Shown here one piece after another: positions 23,501-38,500 of a DNA stretch of 64,000 nucleotides. The DNA is taken from positions 8,607,762-8,671,761 of the forward strand of contig NW_019091362.1 of the NCBI RefSeq assembly GCF_001949145.1, in the 5' to 3' direction. How positions within the stretch are numbered: the stretch's first letter is position 1; the number at the start of each line of letters is the position of its first letter. The notes under the pieces were generated by a model that ran no database searches, was not told where the DNA came from, and worked only from the letters and a program-made list of their open reading frames with translations. The stretch comes from Acanthaster planci. Lineage: Eukaryota; Echinodermata; Asteroidea; Valvatida; Acanthasteridae. The translations under genes were made by a program, and so were the position numbers.

Positions 23501-26500
23501 TTTAGGACTATGCATGTACGTTTATTTTAACCTCAAATTCAAATTTTCCCCACAAGTCTTCAATAAAGGACTTTTAAAAAAATTGTAGCAAAAATTTGCT
23601 CATGAAAAAGTATATCCCATAAGCGCTATTTAGAGCTGCATTATGGGCCCAGGGCACGATTTTCCTTGCAATGTAGGCTCCTTTGATGGGAACTCCACTT
23701 CGCTGATTCTTGAACGACTATGAGATGCATGCGTTACGTAGGCGTCGCTACCAACAAAACGAACACTTCTCGCCAGCATGGCCGGCTCTTTTTAACCGAT
23801 CAAGAGGGTGTTACAGCTTAAGGCGGATACCATGTAGCACCATGGAATCGGTGGTTGTAGGCCTATATGGTAGAATAAAGCTCTTAAGAAGGCATCCGGT
23901 GACTCCAGACCTTGTTACTGATTAGTAATAGGTTCAGTGATAATTTTAGGATGATGTTGTCCATTCAAACAATGAAAATCCGTAATTTCTAATACCGGTC
24001 TGCTTTACCACCAGACCTAAACCCTCCTGCTAGAGATGGTATTAAGTTGCTCCCTATTTCAGTTGAATGCCCACTTCAATCGACTTACATTCAGGCCAAG
24101 TTGTGCAGACATGTTTCTTGCATTGGTTTTCAGCAATCAAGCATATTTATGGTATCGTGCTCAACAAAAAGAAAACCAAGCTGTTTACCTCGACAAAGCG
24201 GTTTAAGTTTCTACAAATAACTCCTGTAATCGCGAAAAGACACCTGCGATTTGGAGGGCCGGGATTTGTTAGCTACGCAATTATTTGACCACCCGTGTGC
24301 CACTTACTCCAGACAGTTTAGTGCACAGAGCACTTCACCCTCGACGGAACGTCTCCAGAGGCACTGAAACACTCGCACCCGAATCTGAATTATCTCAGAA
24401 ATGTGCGGTCATTAATCTAATAACACACATTATTTCTGAGATTGTGATGGATGCCAACGTGTGATGCGAAAAGGGAAAGTGGTCACGAGCGACGAGAAGA
24501 GAATACAGCCGTGCGCGTGATAAGGTCACCGACGTCACTTCGTTCTTGTCAAAAGCCTATTTTTCAGATTGCGCCTAGGCCTACAATAACTTTCGAAATA
24601 TTTGTACACGTATAATCACTCTCGGCCAGCTGAATCTGCTTTCAAGCTGGCATGAGGAGGCTTGGACTGAAAAAATATCGTCACAGAGCCTCCAACAACG
24701 ACATAATGTAACTCGACACCACACTTTTACCCATTTAAATGACTCCAACCCACACTCCCATTCCTATATTTTTTTTTCTCGTTAGCCTACATACAGATAA
24801 CTTGCCTCATATTCCTAAAAACGAAACTAATTTTATGAATTGCGAACTCGCAGGGGTGTCGGGCAATTAACGGGGATAAGGATGTACAGAGATATAATGA
24901 TACAGTGCTGGACCTACCCACCACAAGCATGCAGTTTTGTTCCTGCCCATAGACCTATGCTATTCATGTGCACGTAGTTTGAAATGCCAGAGAGAAATGT
25001 TCACCGAGCTCGTCATGAATGTTATCTTGTAATAATCTCTTCAGAGTAACATATAACTGCCTTCCGTCCCTATCCTGTCAAGCATTGGAGGCATCTTTCT
25101 TCCCTTCAATCTTTGCCGACAAACTTTTTTCGATAGCATTTTCAGCAGCTCATATGCATCATGCCTGGAGATCTGCCGAATCCGTCTCCTTTGTCTCCCG
25201 ACTCATTTTCCTCAAATGAACAATTTTTTGCTACAACCTTTTCTTCTGTAATGTTGATTTTGCGACGTGATCATTGCTCTTTCCCTCTTCGGCATCAAAT
25301 CCGACTAGCTTGGATCCTTCGCATGCCCCCCTCTTGATCAGCCCATGTTTTTCCTGAATGCTCAGAATTTTTGATGTGGTAAACCTTCCAGTTTGTCGAA
25401 GAACAACTCTCCAGTCATATGAATTTGGACCTTGGTATGGTCCCCGGGGTGTTGCTATTCAGTTTTCTGCATCATCCACATTCTGGTCAGCCACATGTGT
25501 TTAATGCTTGCTCAATATTATTGTTTATTTAATTGAATGAATTGTCTTTTGTATCAATTCATTACTTTTGTACCAAATTGTCAGGCCTTAAAGTCAATTT
25601 ACGCTTTGATCCTCATCTTTCGACATCAGGTCAGTGTTCCTCAAATAAAATGATAGAATGGACGACATTCCAAAATGTCGCTCTTCAAGCCTGGATCTTA
25701 CCAAGCTAGTATTGATCAGGCAGTGTGTACTGAGAGCGTCAAGTGCTGATGTGATTCGACCGACCGGATCGTCGGTGAACCGATTGCGGTGTTGACCCGC
25801 TGATATTGAACCAGAAATCGATAGGGATATGAACTACACCCCAGAGGAAAGCTAGGGCTGAAGAGAACGGCCTATGGGTCTAAAAGGGTGAGCAACATAT
25901 CAAACAATTTGAGGCCATTCAAAAGTCTTTTAAAGCTTAATGAAGATTTTAAGTAAGGCTTGGTTTCCATGTCGACGTGAGAAACGCAGAGAGCAACGCG
26001 ATCAAGACGCGAACTGCAACGAAGACAAATGGAAACATATTAAACGGAAGTATCGTAACCAGCCCCAGACGGATCGGCAAAGTTGAGCCCAATTCAACTT
26101 TGCCGACTGTCTGCGTTGAGTAGCTAAGTGGCCTATGCAAACACACACGCTGGCATGACGGGCGTACAACGATGTTTCTCTCTCTTTATAACCACTCATT
26201 TTGTCCATTGTCTTCTTATTGGCGGACAGCATCATTAACAAAACAGCTGACCACTGACAAATTATATCAAACTGGAGTATCAGTTTGGCTTCAAGAGGAA
26301 ACACTGCCCTCTACAAAAGGCATTTTGGGAAATTTTCCCTCATTTCAGGCGCCATGTTGTTTAATTTTTAAGGTGGAATGACTCCATGCCGCGTCTCTTC
26401 CGCGATTGTCTGCGTCTTGACGTCTTGCGGACCGTCTGCGTTAGGCCTAGAAACAACCATATCAAAACCAGGCTTAACTCATCAGAAGGTAATTCGTCAA

Positions 26501-29500
26501 CGACCCGTCGCGTCGTTGGGGTCACGGACAACATGAAGTGGCCTGCAGTGACCAGCCATGCATCACCCATCTGCAAAGATACCGTATAAACCCCCACGAC
26601 TCATTTCATTTCGTTTTATGAATAGCAAGGCCCGCAATATTTACTCAACCTCGCCCGTTCGATTAAAGAAACACTGTCGTCCCGTAGACATTTAGACACT
26701 TATGCCTATTTGGCGTTTGCGAACTATCGATTCAATACCTTTAAACCCCGCAAATACCTCTCAAGAGGTGTTGTTGAGAACTCGGAAAGCCCCAACGTAA
26801 ACAGGAAAACGAGGAGTGCAAATAAGCGTGAATGGAAGTCCTCGATCAATAATGGTTGTCTAATGAGTAATCCGATCTCTTGTTTTTTCCCGCCTCTTTC
26901 TTTGAAACGGATGTTTTGATTCTAGAAGCTTTACGTGAAGAAACAACTTGGGATCATCAAGCAACGATTTCGTGACTTCCGCTTTCCACCGCCCGCTTTC
27001 CCTCTGTTTTTAAAGGAGCAAACAAAAAAGAAAAAGTGAACTGTTGTGTTCATTTCACAGATCTAATTGTGAAATTCAGGGCTTGGGGCGTGCAGGCTTT
27101 CTATAAGGTGCATGTGACTTGTAATGGATTTAAATATTGAGTCCCACCCAAAATGGAGTACACTTATGGGGAAGTCTTACTCTTCCTCCAACCTAAGTGA
27201 GGTCTCACAAAGGTCAACGTCTGCTGGTGGCAAAAAGATCAAACCTGTAAAACTAGATAGGTATGATCTCTCTCAGACAGACATAGTCATTTACAATGTT
27301 CCCTATCTAAATCGTGTTTTCACTTTACGGGCACAGGGAAAGACATCCTGGCTCACAGAGCAAAGTACTTTTACTGCATTATTTCAGAGGTGCGTCATCT
27401 CAACATTACACTTACCCCTTCACGAGAGGCAGAGTTGACGTAAATTGCAAAATCTGTCTACCGTTTGGCTTCCTTTTGCTGAATGTGACTTGCGTAGCTA
27501 TTAGGGCGGAAAGTGCCATTTTAACACATATCTCATTTTTTGAATTCTTGACGATGCACACACTGTAAAAACAAGTGTCAATGTTTGAACACCTTCCTGG
27601 TAACACTTAACGAACACGTTTTGGTATCATTAAACCAAAGCTAAACACGTTGTGGTGTTTATTCTTTAACAAGACACAAAAATACGTTTATCGGGTGGTC
27701 CCACTTTCTGAACTCCGAAACACGTTTACTTCCAACAAGGTGTTTAATTTTATACAGTTACATACAATTAACGCTAAGACGCGTTAATAATGGGCGTTTG
27801 TGTGTACAGTGTAAGAATTTGATTCACGTCATTGAGTGTGAGTGAGCATGCAGACGATTAAATCTGTTCAAAAATGCTCAAGTGTCAATAGACCATGTAA
27901 TACAAACTTCATCGTTCACCAACCTCTAATTTTGAATGAAGATTTCGGCTCTACATGCATTAAATATGGCATGCAAGGTGCGCTCAGATCCATCATGGCG
28001 TGATACCTCTGCAATCAGAACATGTTTAGAAAGATCACTCGTTATGTTTCCAGTGATCCAAGGAATTTCTTAAACCGCTGAAAAGGGAAACTCCCGCTTG
28101 GGACGCAGACTCGAATGGTGCTGACGGCGATCCAGCGGTTCAGACGGAGGCAATCACTCGAGTGACCCGCCTAAAGTGCCGTGACTCGTTTCGTGTCGCT
28201 ACCCTGTTTATTCAGCACTTGTATCCGCGACGCTTCGTATCGTTTTACGGGCCGAGAATGCTCCAACCACAGCCCGAGCACTTTGCTAGCCAGCACTACC
28301 CCTGCACTATGCCTGTTTCACGACCTAAACTCAAACCGCTTGTAAGAGCGGGCGAATTGAAGAATTGATACCCGAGCGCGTAGTGCAACTCAGATGACGG
28401 AGTGAAATTTGCAATATGCCCCCACCACACACACACACAGGCAGGCTTCATGAAAATCACGAAGAGTGTCCCATATATCACAGCCCTAGTTAACTTAGGA
28501 CGAAGCAACCTGTCACACAACTGTACACTCTGATAATTGTGTGTAATCTCGACGCTCGGATTCCTGTAACACAATCGCCAGATAAAAACGAATTAAAACG
28601 CAGTATGAGCATATGCTTATTTGTTCGAGCAATTGAAGAGCCCCTCTAAAGAAAACTTGTGTTCTCTGATTTTTATCTCTTGAAATAAATATGGAAGCTT
28701 CCTAATCGACGGCAGTGTCATTTGTCTTTTTTCTGTTCATGCAAAGATGCGAATTCTGAATGTAGATTACTTCATTCAGAGAAAACAAGGAGAACGAGGG
28801 GAACCCTCACCCTGTGTTCGTAGTGGATTAACCCTTGACCATGCCAAACAATGCATCTAGCCATTGCTTTCGCTGTTTTCTCCGAATGATGCAATTCCTT
28901 AGAGGTGCTCTTTAAGTTAACCCTTTTCCTTTGAAATATTAAAATACTGAGCCTGCTGTGCATAGGAGAGCGTCGCTAATGTAGTATTACATAACAAAGG
29001 CATTCAACATCACCTAGGATGTCGCGAAAGTGGCCAATCAGTGAAACCTTGTAGATTGATTAATGAGTAACCAAGAAGCACTCCGTGTCCTCACACCTTG
29101 TGCACCTCGATGTGCCGCGAAACAACACTCCAAATCCTCCGCGTCTCACGTCACCATCACCTGTCCATCACGGCTTCAAGTAACTTCCATCCACCTGCAC
29201 CATGGACACCCACGCCATCTATTGACGATATCTGCCGCGCTAACATACAGTGTACCAAGTCGAAGCTTAGGTTTGAAGAAACGCTATTATTGAAAGGAAC
29301 GCGAAATCCCCTGCAGGCATAGGAAAAATGGATAAGGCGGCGAATTATAATTGGTTGTCGACGGGCTTATTGCTATCTGGTGACAGTTTCAAAATACACA
29401 CCATGCCAGCTGGGGTTCAAAAATCGAAATTTATGCTCTAAGAAAACATGTGCAAAACTCAGCACAAATATAGCTTTTGTTTACCTTCAGTTATGACTTT

Positions 29501-32500
29501 TCAGTTTTGGACACAACCTATACTCCACATTTTGACCGATGTACAGTGTTCCCACCATTGTAAACGTATTTGAGACGTCAAAGGAGTGATCAGAAAAAAA
29601 TGGTTGAAGGTGTCCATAAAATGTTTTGAAAGTGAAACGAACATAACTCGGATCCTCGCCTTTCGAACCAATTATGGTTATGTACACAGCTTTCTTGCTA
29701 TGTACGCAGGTATACGAAGAATTTGCATGCTTACTTGGTATGTCATTATATACTCACAAGCCCTTGAACAGGAGAGAGAAACATCAACCACTTTGAATTG
29801 CAATAGTGTAACCTTCAAAGGCAGCATTCTTATATACATTTCAAGGTGTGGTAATACTTTAACATGCTTGTAATTAATGACGAGTGATTGCTGTCCCACA
29901 ATTCTTGTTGATGATACCCTGCCATCTCTGTCACATAGCCACGCAAATGACCTCAATGTGAGGCACTGCTCAACGCTGTAGGTGGCTGGATCTGTACTGG
30001 TTGGTGTCCGACACCAACTGTTTATATACCCGTCCCTCACCTTGGTCCCCACCCTCTTTTCTCCGACACCTCGTCAACTTCCTCAATTATCAAAGTCTAC
30101 ACTTTATGAACGATCGCTGTCCCACAGTCCTTGTTGATAACACCCTGGTCCCTGCCATCTCTATCACATATAGCCACGGGAATAAGCATAAAAGGGACGC
30201 GTCCCCCGCCTTGCCTCTCACCTCTTTTCTCGGACACCGCCTCAGGTCAACTCCCTCAGCTATCATAGCATGTTTGTTGGAGACTGATAATTATGCCAGA
30301 CGAGAAGACTCCGTGAAATCTCGTTAATGTAACAAGATGACAGACGCCTGCTGGCTCTCGGAGAAAATGTTTACTCTAACATCGAAATGTGTTGCAACTG
30401 TGTGAGCGTGACGTCTCATGAAATGGAGCATCGCGTAAACAGACAGGCATTTACGCATTTTTTGAGCGAGGCGAAATGTCGCTGGTCATTCGAAATGACA
30501 TGTCACAAAACATTAGCCAGTATTGTGCCCTGCACAGTGGTCGAGTCATGCCAATTTAGTGTGTGCTTTTTAAATTCCTGAATTCAGGATGTCATTCCCG
30601 TTCGCCGCAATACATCTTGCGTCTATAATTGAATGAACGATATACGAATGAAGAAAGGCGAACTCAGAACCAAATTTTGTTGGGTGATTTTGTTTTTGGG
30701 GAGGGAACAAAAATTTCAGAATTTTTTACGTAACTTTTTATCGTATTTCTTTCATTATATAAAACATCTATTGTATTTTTAAGGGGAGGTGGGTATGGCC
30801 CCATTTGTCCCCCGGGTCTGCCATTGTTAGAGGAACCAGGAAATAGAAATATTTTTATAAATTTTACTAAAAACCCTCAAAATTGCATCTTTGGGTTTCA
30901 ATTAACCTTATTTTAAATTTTTGTTTTGCAATTTTAAAACATGTTTTGATTTCTTTGTTTTATGCTAATGCAATTTGCATATTCATGAGCAGAACTATGA
31001 TGTCATCCAAGGCACTGAAGCTCAATGTTGCACTGATTTGTGCACAGAAAATTTCTAGATTTTGTTAATCCCTGCTATGGCAGATTTCATTTTCTTTAGC
31101 AGTGTATTGCTGTGTAAGTATATGGCAATAATCCAGCAAAAATCCTTTTCACAGAAATGTTCCGAGATAGCAAATTTGGAGTTCACAATTTGGACGTGAA
31201 AACATGCAACCTGAACCATGTCTTCCTGCATTTACATCAAAGCAGAAGCGCCCTCACTTGTCCAGAAATACTTGGTCAATTTTTAATGTTTGAAAAAGTG
31301 CACCGTTCAGTTCACGTAACTCAAAAAAGATGTCAAACAGTCTTCATACATGGAAGAAGAGTACAGAGATACACAAAAAGTGATTCTAAGAAAAATTCAT
31401 TTCCTGGATCCTTTAACGAATGTTATGTGCAATCGTCTGGTACTTGGTAGTTTACCTGACAGAATGAATACCCAGCGCACGCAGGTTAATGTAAACGTGT
31501 GCACTTCAGTAGATCATGCTTATCGATGCCATGTACATGTTTCCTTCGCTACCACATCCAGCAAAGATGCCTGGAAGTATATATGTAACACAGTCACACC
31601 ATTGGGTACATGTGTATCTCCTCAAGTTCGTGGCTTTTCTACCATAACGCCATCAACCGGATTATATTGCCCTAACGCGCGAGACAATCAGGCGATCGGT
31701 ACCGGTGAACGTGCAAAGCGCTGCGGGCGCAAATCTTTCATTATACGGTGCAGTCAGTAGGATCTGACTTTCATCATTAGGGGGCCTAAGTATCACTGAT
31801 GCCGTCGAGATCCACGAACACGAAGACGGCAAAATGATAATAGTCTGGCAATACCATGGCTTGATTGGCTTATTAATGCTTGATGAGCTGAAGCTGTGGG
31901 GGTCAGGTAGTCTGGTGCATGCAGTGGGTATGTTCGAGCCTATATTAGACTATGAGGTATATATGGCATATCACATTTGGCGTTGTTAAGTACAACATTC
32001 ATTCATTTAAATTTTCACACCTCCGTGTCAGAACGTGGTTTTAAATAATCAATTCAGGCGCCACGCGCCGTTCTTGAATTTATTCGTTTGTTTGTCCTCG
32101 TTAAAAAAACAAATACGTGCAGGAATGCATACCTACTAATAATAGTAACGTTTACTTTTCCTTTTCCCGACCCTTATATTTTGTTTGAATAATTCTGCAT
32201 GGTGTATTTGTTTATGATTATTTCTCGTATTTGTTTACTGCTCAGCATCCTATCTTGTCACTGGTTTAATGTTTATTGTCAAAATATTGCTTTCCGGTTC
32301 TGTTTATCTTTTCCACTTGTGTTTTTTAATTTCTCTTTTAATTATCCTTGTAATTTTATGTTGTCTGGAATACATTATTAGCTTAACAGTCACTCATTGC
32401 TAAACCCCCAAACCAAACTGTAATCACCAAGAGCTATACATGTACAGTCCAGTGAACTGAGCATAATGCTTGTCATGTGGGGAAGTCGCCTATCCTGATT

Positions 32501-35500
32501 TTTCTTCATCGATGCGTGAAGTCGTTCAAAGGAGGATGGTATGCACTATGTGCCCTAACCTTGTCTCCAGCCGTCAGATCGACTACATACGGTGGGGTCT
32601 AAAAGTGTAAAACCTGCCGAATAACAGAGTCTAGGAATGGACTCAACTCAGTAAAAATCGCCGACGGTAATCAGCGCTAAAGCTTGGCAACGGTGTATAG
32701 GCTAGACTGCAGTTGTTCCTTCAGTGTAAGGGTATTCTTGAAAATGTATTTAAAAAGGGTATTAAGAACATCAGGTGGGTTGTACATTATGTTAAAAGCA
32801 TAACGCACTGAAATGATTGTATCGAGCATGTCGACGTGACAGATTGTAATCTCCGAGTTTTCAAACAAAAATATCACATCCCTTTCATCTCCATTAACTG
32901 TAACTGAAAAAAATCAATTCCACCTAGGTCGGAATGATTTTGTGTTCATGTTCTTATCCTAAGCGCAATCTGCGAATCTAGGAAATAAAAGGTAATATTT
33001 ATCAAGAGTGGCATGCTAACTATGGGAGAACTTCGGACATGCATGTCGCGTGAGCAGGCATACTGTGAAGTGCAACAACGAAGTATCGTGTCTGTGGCAC
33101 TGTAGTGTTGTGGTAGGGGAAAATGTTGATATAGTTACCAAACTAAAAATAATTGGCTTTTGTTAGCGAAAAAGCAAAATGTGAAATGTTTGCCCATTGT
33201 TCATATTCTAGATGGAGAAAAAAATAAACAAACTAGCGCACGTCAGTCGATTTGATTTGGGCAAATAACCCCTTTTCAATTTACCACCCTCTTTGACGTC
33301 TGGATAATGATTGATCACGTTGTAATTATCAGCGTATTGGAACATGAGTGGTAAATAGGCTGAGAGTGACCTTTGGACAATCATACTGCGTGACAGACTT
33401 GCCGCCATTGCATTCGAAAACAAGTCGTGGGCTGTCGTCAGGTCACTAGAAGTCGCTTGTTCCCTGCTCCCCATGTTGAGACTGTTTTGCACCGTGCCTC
33501 AGAAGTGGAGGGGAAAACCACAGAACTGTTTATGGAAAAAATCCTGAGTGCACAGTGGGAAAACAGGCCACTCCCTCTTACACGCACTGTCACAAAACAG
33601 AAAACTTCGCCCAAGTCTGCTCGAATATCCCGTTCAAAAGCTCTTTTCAAAGGCTTTACCAGCCGCTTGCCTGCATGCCACTTCCACACCTCCATTTGAC
33701 GTCGTGTTCGCAAACCCGTGTGTGACATGACATCAACCTTTTTATGATGGTATACACTCCCATTTTACCCGCCACGGCAAAATGGACCTTATCCGTAACT
33801 GTACCTGCCCAGCGCGGTCGTGATTGGAAAACATCAAGAGCTCATTGCCAGTGATGGAAATAGACGTTGATAAAGGAGACACCAAGAGGTGTTTTCGGGG
33901 CGTTTCGAATGAGATGAATGCATTGGAGACGTAAGAACATGTTGCCTGCCCTTTCATCGACCCCCAAGGTATTGTCTGCAGGGCCTAAGTATGGGGCAAC
34001 TCTCTAGACGACGGAATTCGATACCTCCTCGTAAATTGCTTAGTTTAAATTGCATGACTGAAGCAAAATGGGAGATGCAAAGGAGCAATAAATCGTCAAG
34101 TAGAAATTACTGTTGATTACTTCGAATGCGATAGGACTAGGGGGAATCGAAATTTAAACGCGCTGCAGCATTATTCAGAATCAAGGACTTTGTGGGATTC
34201 AGTCTTTTTTTTATTCTGGTCACGGTTTTCGTGCAGGAACATTGTTACATTTTCTTCAGCGCGGCTCATTATTTGCTTTAGACACGATCTCTCAGACAGA
34301 GCAGTGTAACTTCAGGAATATGCATGCGGCAGCACTACTATTATATAGATAGGCCTGAGCAAAAGGACACCAAAACTGCAAGCATTACCAGCACATAACA
34401 ATGCTGCAGGTTTTTTATATTTATATTTTTTTTATCCATCAGTAACATCAGCTTAAATGAAATAGTGAACAAGATGAACCCCACCTATGGGCTATAAAGA
34501 GAAAAAAATAATTACGAGCCTTAATTCAAATAGATTTGTCAAGATGTAATTGATAAATGATAATTATACTATCGAAACAACACCGCTAAGTTCTGCATCA
34601 AGTTATAATTTTAGTAAAAATGCACCTTATCCCTCAGCTTCTCCCCCTACGTAGCGCTACATGTCGCCTGACTCTGAAGTCCCGCTGCGGTACTGGCAGC
34701 TCTTAACGGCGCGTCCCTAGACAATATTGGCGGGGGAAACGCCATACCCGTTCATACTTCACAGACGGGAACCGTTTTGTGAATGAAATTGCCTCGATGC
34801 ATTCCACATTACCAAGACAGCACGGACAACGTCTATGCACGGGATTTAATTAAATTGCTTTACCGAATCTCACAGAAATTTATGTTGTTAATTTTAGGCT
34901 CTTGTGTTGAGGATGTAGGCCTACATTACAAAATCCGGTAACTTTGAACAGTCCCCTGCGTGGCAACAGTAATCACCACCAAGGACGATTGCAAGAAGTC
35001 ATTGGCTTATCGGAGATTCAAATATGAACAAGAATTTTGTCATTCTTCCTGGAATGACGTCAACAAGTAATCCCGATTACTTGATTTCATTAATATTTAT
35101 GACACACACACACACATCAAGTTAATTAATCGTATCCCCAGAAGAAAAGCTCCCTTTTTGTTACATAAAAGGTCAGTTGTCATGAAAGTCCGTTATAGGG
35201 TACACTGTTATAATAATGTGTATAAATGCATACAACTTATTGTTGAAATGTGAAAAACAATGATTGAGTTTGGAGCAAGACTAAAAGATGAAATTTTAAC
35301 AATTTAGTTGTACTTTTTTCGATTAAGAGGGACATTAGGCCTATTTCCTAAACATGCATGCATGTATACATGCATATGCTTTTACTTTTATGGGAATCCA
35401 TGAACAAAATGTAGCAATGTATTTTGTGCTTATTGGCAAAGTTACTTTCATAACGCAACGAAGCTCTTTAAGTGATCGACCGGCTTCACGTTCTTCGGCA

Positions 35501-38500
35501 GCTACGATGCTAAAGAAGCGAGCCTTGGCATTTACGATATTATTACTTCTTCAAGAAGCTGTAATGCTATCCGCAGCACGTTCCAATTTGTCACGGTAGG
35601 CTGGATAGGCCTATTCACAGGCCTAGAGGAAATGAAGAATGATGCTGGATGATAGTCTTCAGACTATTTTGTGTTTCCATCACGCAAGGAAGCCAGGCAA
35701 ATTAGAGTGATAAGACATTCGGGCCGACCACTGGCAAGATAATCGTGACCGCACGTTTTCAGACTGGCGTATTCTGTGTAAACAGCGAGTACCAAGCCAG
35801 GTAAACTTGGCTGCAATGACTGTCCACCTGCGTGGACTGTCTTTGTACCCACGAATCGCATTTACATACGGTACTAGCGTGCACAAGTTTTTTCATCAAA
35901 AGGAAATTTGACTCAAACATGGAGCCAGACTGTCTCAAATTATATATCGTGGAAAAAATGAACTTCTGTTACGTTGAGCAATATAATGTATCACAGGCCT
36001 ACATGCACAGGAAACAACACGCAATCTCAGCAAGCAATTTCAGACAGGCACATGTAGATGTTTAGATTTGGTTTGCCAATGGGTGATGTTACTCTTTCAA
36101 ACACGATTTTTGATTTTGGATCCTTCCTTCGAAATGACGAGGTGCTGCCCTCGTAAAGGGAACAGCCGTCTGTACATGCTTTAGGCAATTAATTATAACC
36201 AATCGAGGAGGTCCAATTTTAGTCCTGAACGATTTGACATTTCCTGTTTGATCCATTGAATACGCTATTGGGCGCCAGACTTTAAGTGGTCAGGCTATTT
36301 GCAGGTAACGATGCGTGACAGTTTGGTCCATATAGTTACGGTATTACCTCAGGCAAAACCGTTCACTACATAAAAAGTTCCGAAGACATGAAGGAAGGCC
36401 TGAGTGAGGATCATGTAGAACCTTCAAAACGACTGAACCAACGACTAGTCATTAGTGTCAACCTAACAGGTGACGCTGACATGACACGATCCCATATTCA
36501 AATTCCCTCATTAGGCCTACATGTTTACAAACCTGGATTAGACCTAATGATTTGAAGAAAATATGCATTGGTATTAAAGGTGCCATTATAATGCAAATCC
36601 TTCTGCGAATAATGCATTTTGATCCAGTGGGATCATATTCTTCGGTAAATGCTCTTGCCGCGCACGTACTCGAATAATCAATCACTTGGCCTGGGCAGTG
36701 ATCACAAACGAGCCCTATCGCTTTTGGGACAGTTTTCAGCCCTGCCCAATATTAGGCGACGAATGGGACACATGCACGAGTTACACGATTTCGCACGTAC
36801 AATGTTATGAGTAAGTTTCGATCAAATAAATAAGACCAACGGTGCGTCCTGTTTCTTGACGTCAAACGTTGATTTAATCATTTGTAGCACTATATAGCAC
36901 TAAACTTTCAGTTTACAAGGAGTCCGGAGGTAGCCATTCACACTTTTATTACTCATAAAGCAACTTGATTAGGAGTTGACATGCTAACGTCTGTTTGGCT
37001 AGTTTCCGCCTTCACTTGGGGTTGCAGACCAGTAAATAAGCTGCCATAGACAACAACCAGGAAAAATACTGTGAAGTTTCTTTGGTGTTAAAGACACATA
37101 TCAAATTAGAGCTCACTTCCTCATCTTTAAATTTCCTTTCAATTTCCAGTGGCTTAACGGATGACTTTTGAAGATTTTTCTCTTAAGAAATAACCGTTTC
37201 TCAACACAGTCATGAGGCCCATCGCCATTTTAAAAATTGATACCTACACTCGGGCATTTCGCCAACATGTATCATCCCATAATCTCTTGTCAAAGCGGAG
37301 GTTGAAAGTCGATCCCGGATGCAAGGTTGGTGCAATGAAGCTTTTTTAATAATCATCACCTGAGGAGTTCTGCTATATACGGTGTCAGATAACCAAAGGG
37401 ACATTTTCTCATATTCTGTGTAATTTTAAAACTTTCTTCGACGAAGAGTGCCCAATGAGCGAGTTTACAATGTGTTTGGCCATCGCTGCTGGTTAATCTC
37501 ATCAGTGGCTACGCGACTGGCATTAAAACGGCCCCAAATATCGGGATTGCAGAGTGCCTGCCGCCACATAATTACCAGGACGACTGCTCGCTCGCCTAAC
37601 GAGACCTCATTATGTCGACCGACCACAGTTTTCATCATGACCAGTTCCCCTCGAGGGTCCTCATTACACTGCTAATTATCTGGTGCACATCTCATTGGGT
37701 CCAAATCCGGAGGCCCCATGTTAATTCCTCACTATTTATCTCAAAAAGTGCTGACCGTCTCGTCGGTACGCGAGTTCTGACTAGTTCTCGAACTAATCAA
37801 ATCGAAGTTTTTAACACAGTTAGACTCTGCTTTTAAATCGGACTCATCTTGACCAAGTCAAAGTGATTTCTACTGTCCTGTTATGAGCTTTGGGCTATTT
37901 CTCTCTGTCGTGCCATGTGCACATTTAAAATCGAATGTTGCAAGTGGAACTAATTTCCAGCAGATATCGCATCTCAGAAAAGAAGTTCCTGTTGTCCAGT
38001 TGTAGGCCTTAATCCGGAAGTTGTATAGGCTGCAATGTCTAACCTGTAAAAATTGAGCAAAACGTGACTAGACAATCGCGTTACATCAGTTTATGTTAAC
38101 TTCACAACCACCTCATTTTTTTTCTTTATACTGAACAACGTCCAACTTGACTGTGTATTAACATTTGATAATGACTGCTACGAAGTGATAAAACCTGCTG
38201 CGTAAATCACGCGCTTGCACCTGGGAACAAGACAGTTTAATCGATTCTGATTTGGTAAAAAATCTATGTGCACGCGGTTTGCCACGCACGCGCCAAGCCC
38301 ATATAAGGAGATTCTTTTGGACAATTTGCACGGGGAATATACCATAAAATGGACAGGGTGCTCGGGAAAATGAAAGTAAAATTCTAGAGCAAAAATTGTT
38401 GGAAATCCATCATATAAAAAGGTATATATGAATGGGAATAAATATATGCTTGGCCGGTCCTAACGTCTAAGACCGGCTCAGGGCATGAACACTGATAATG

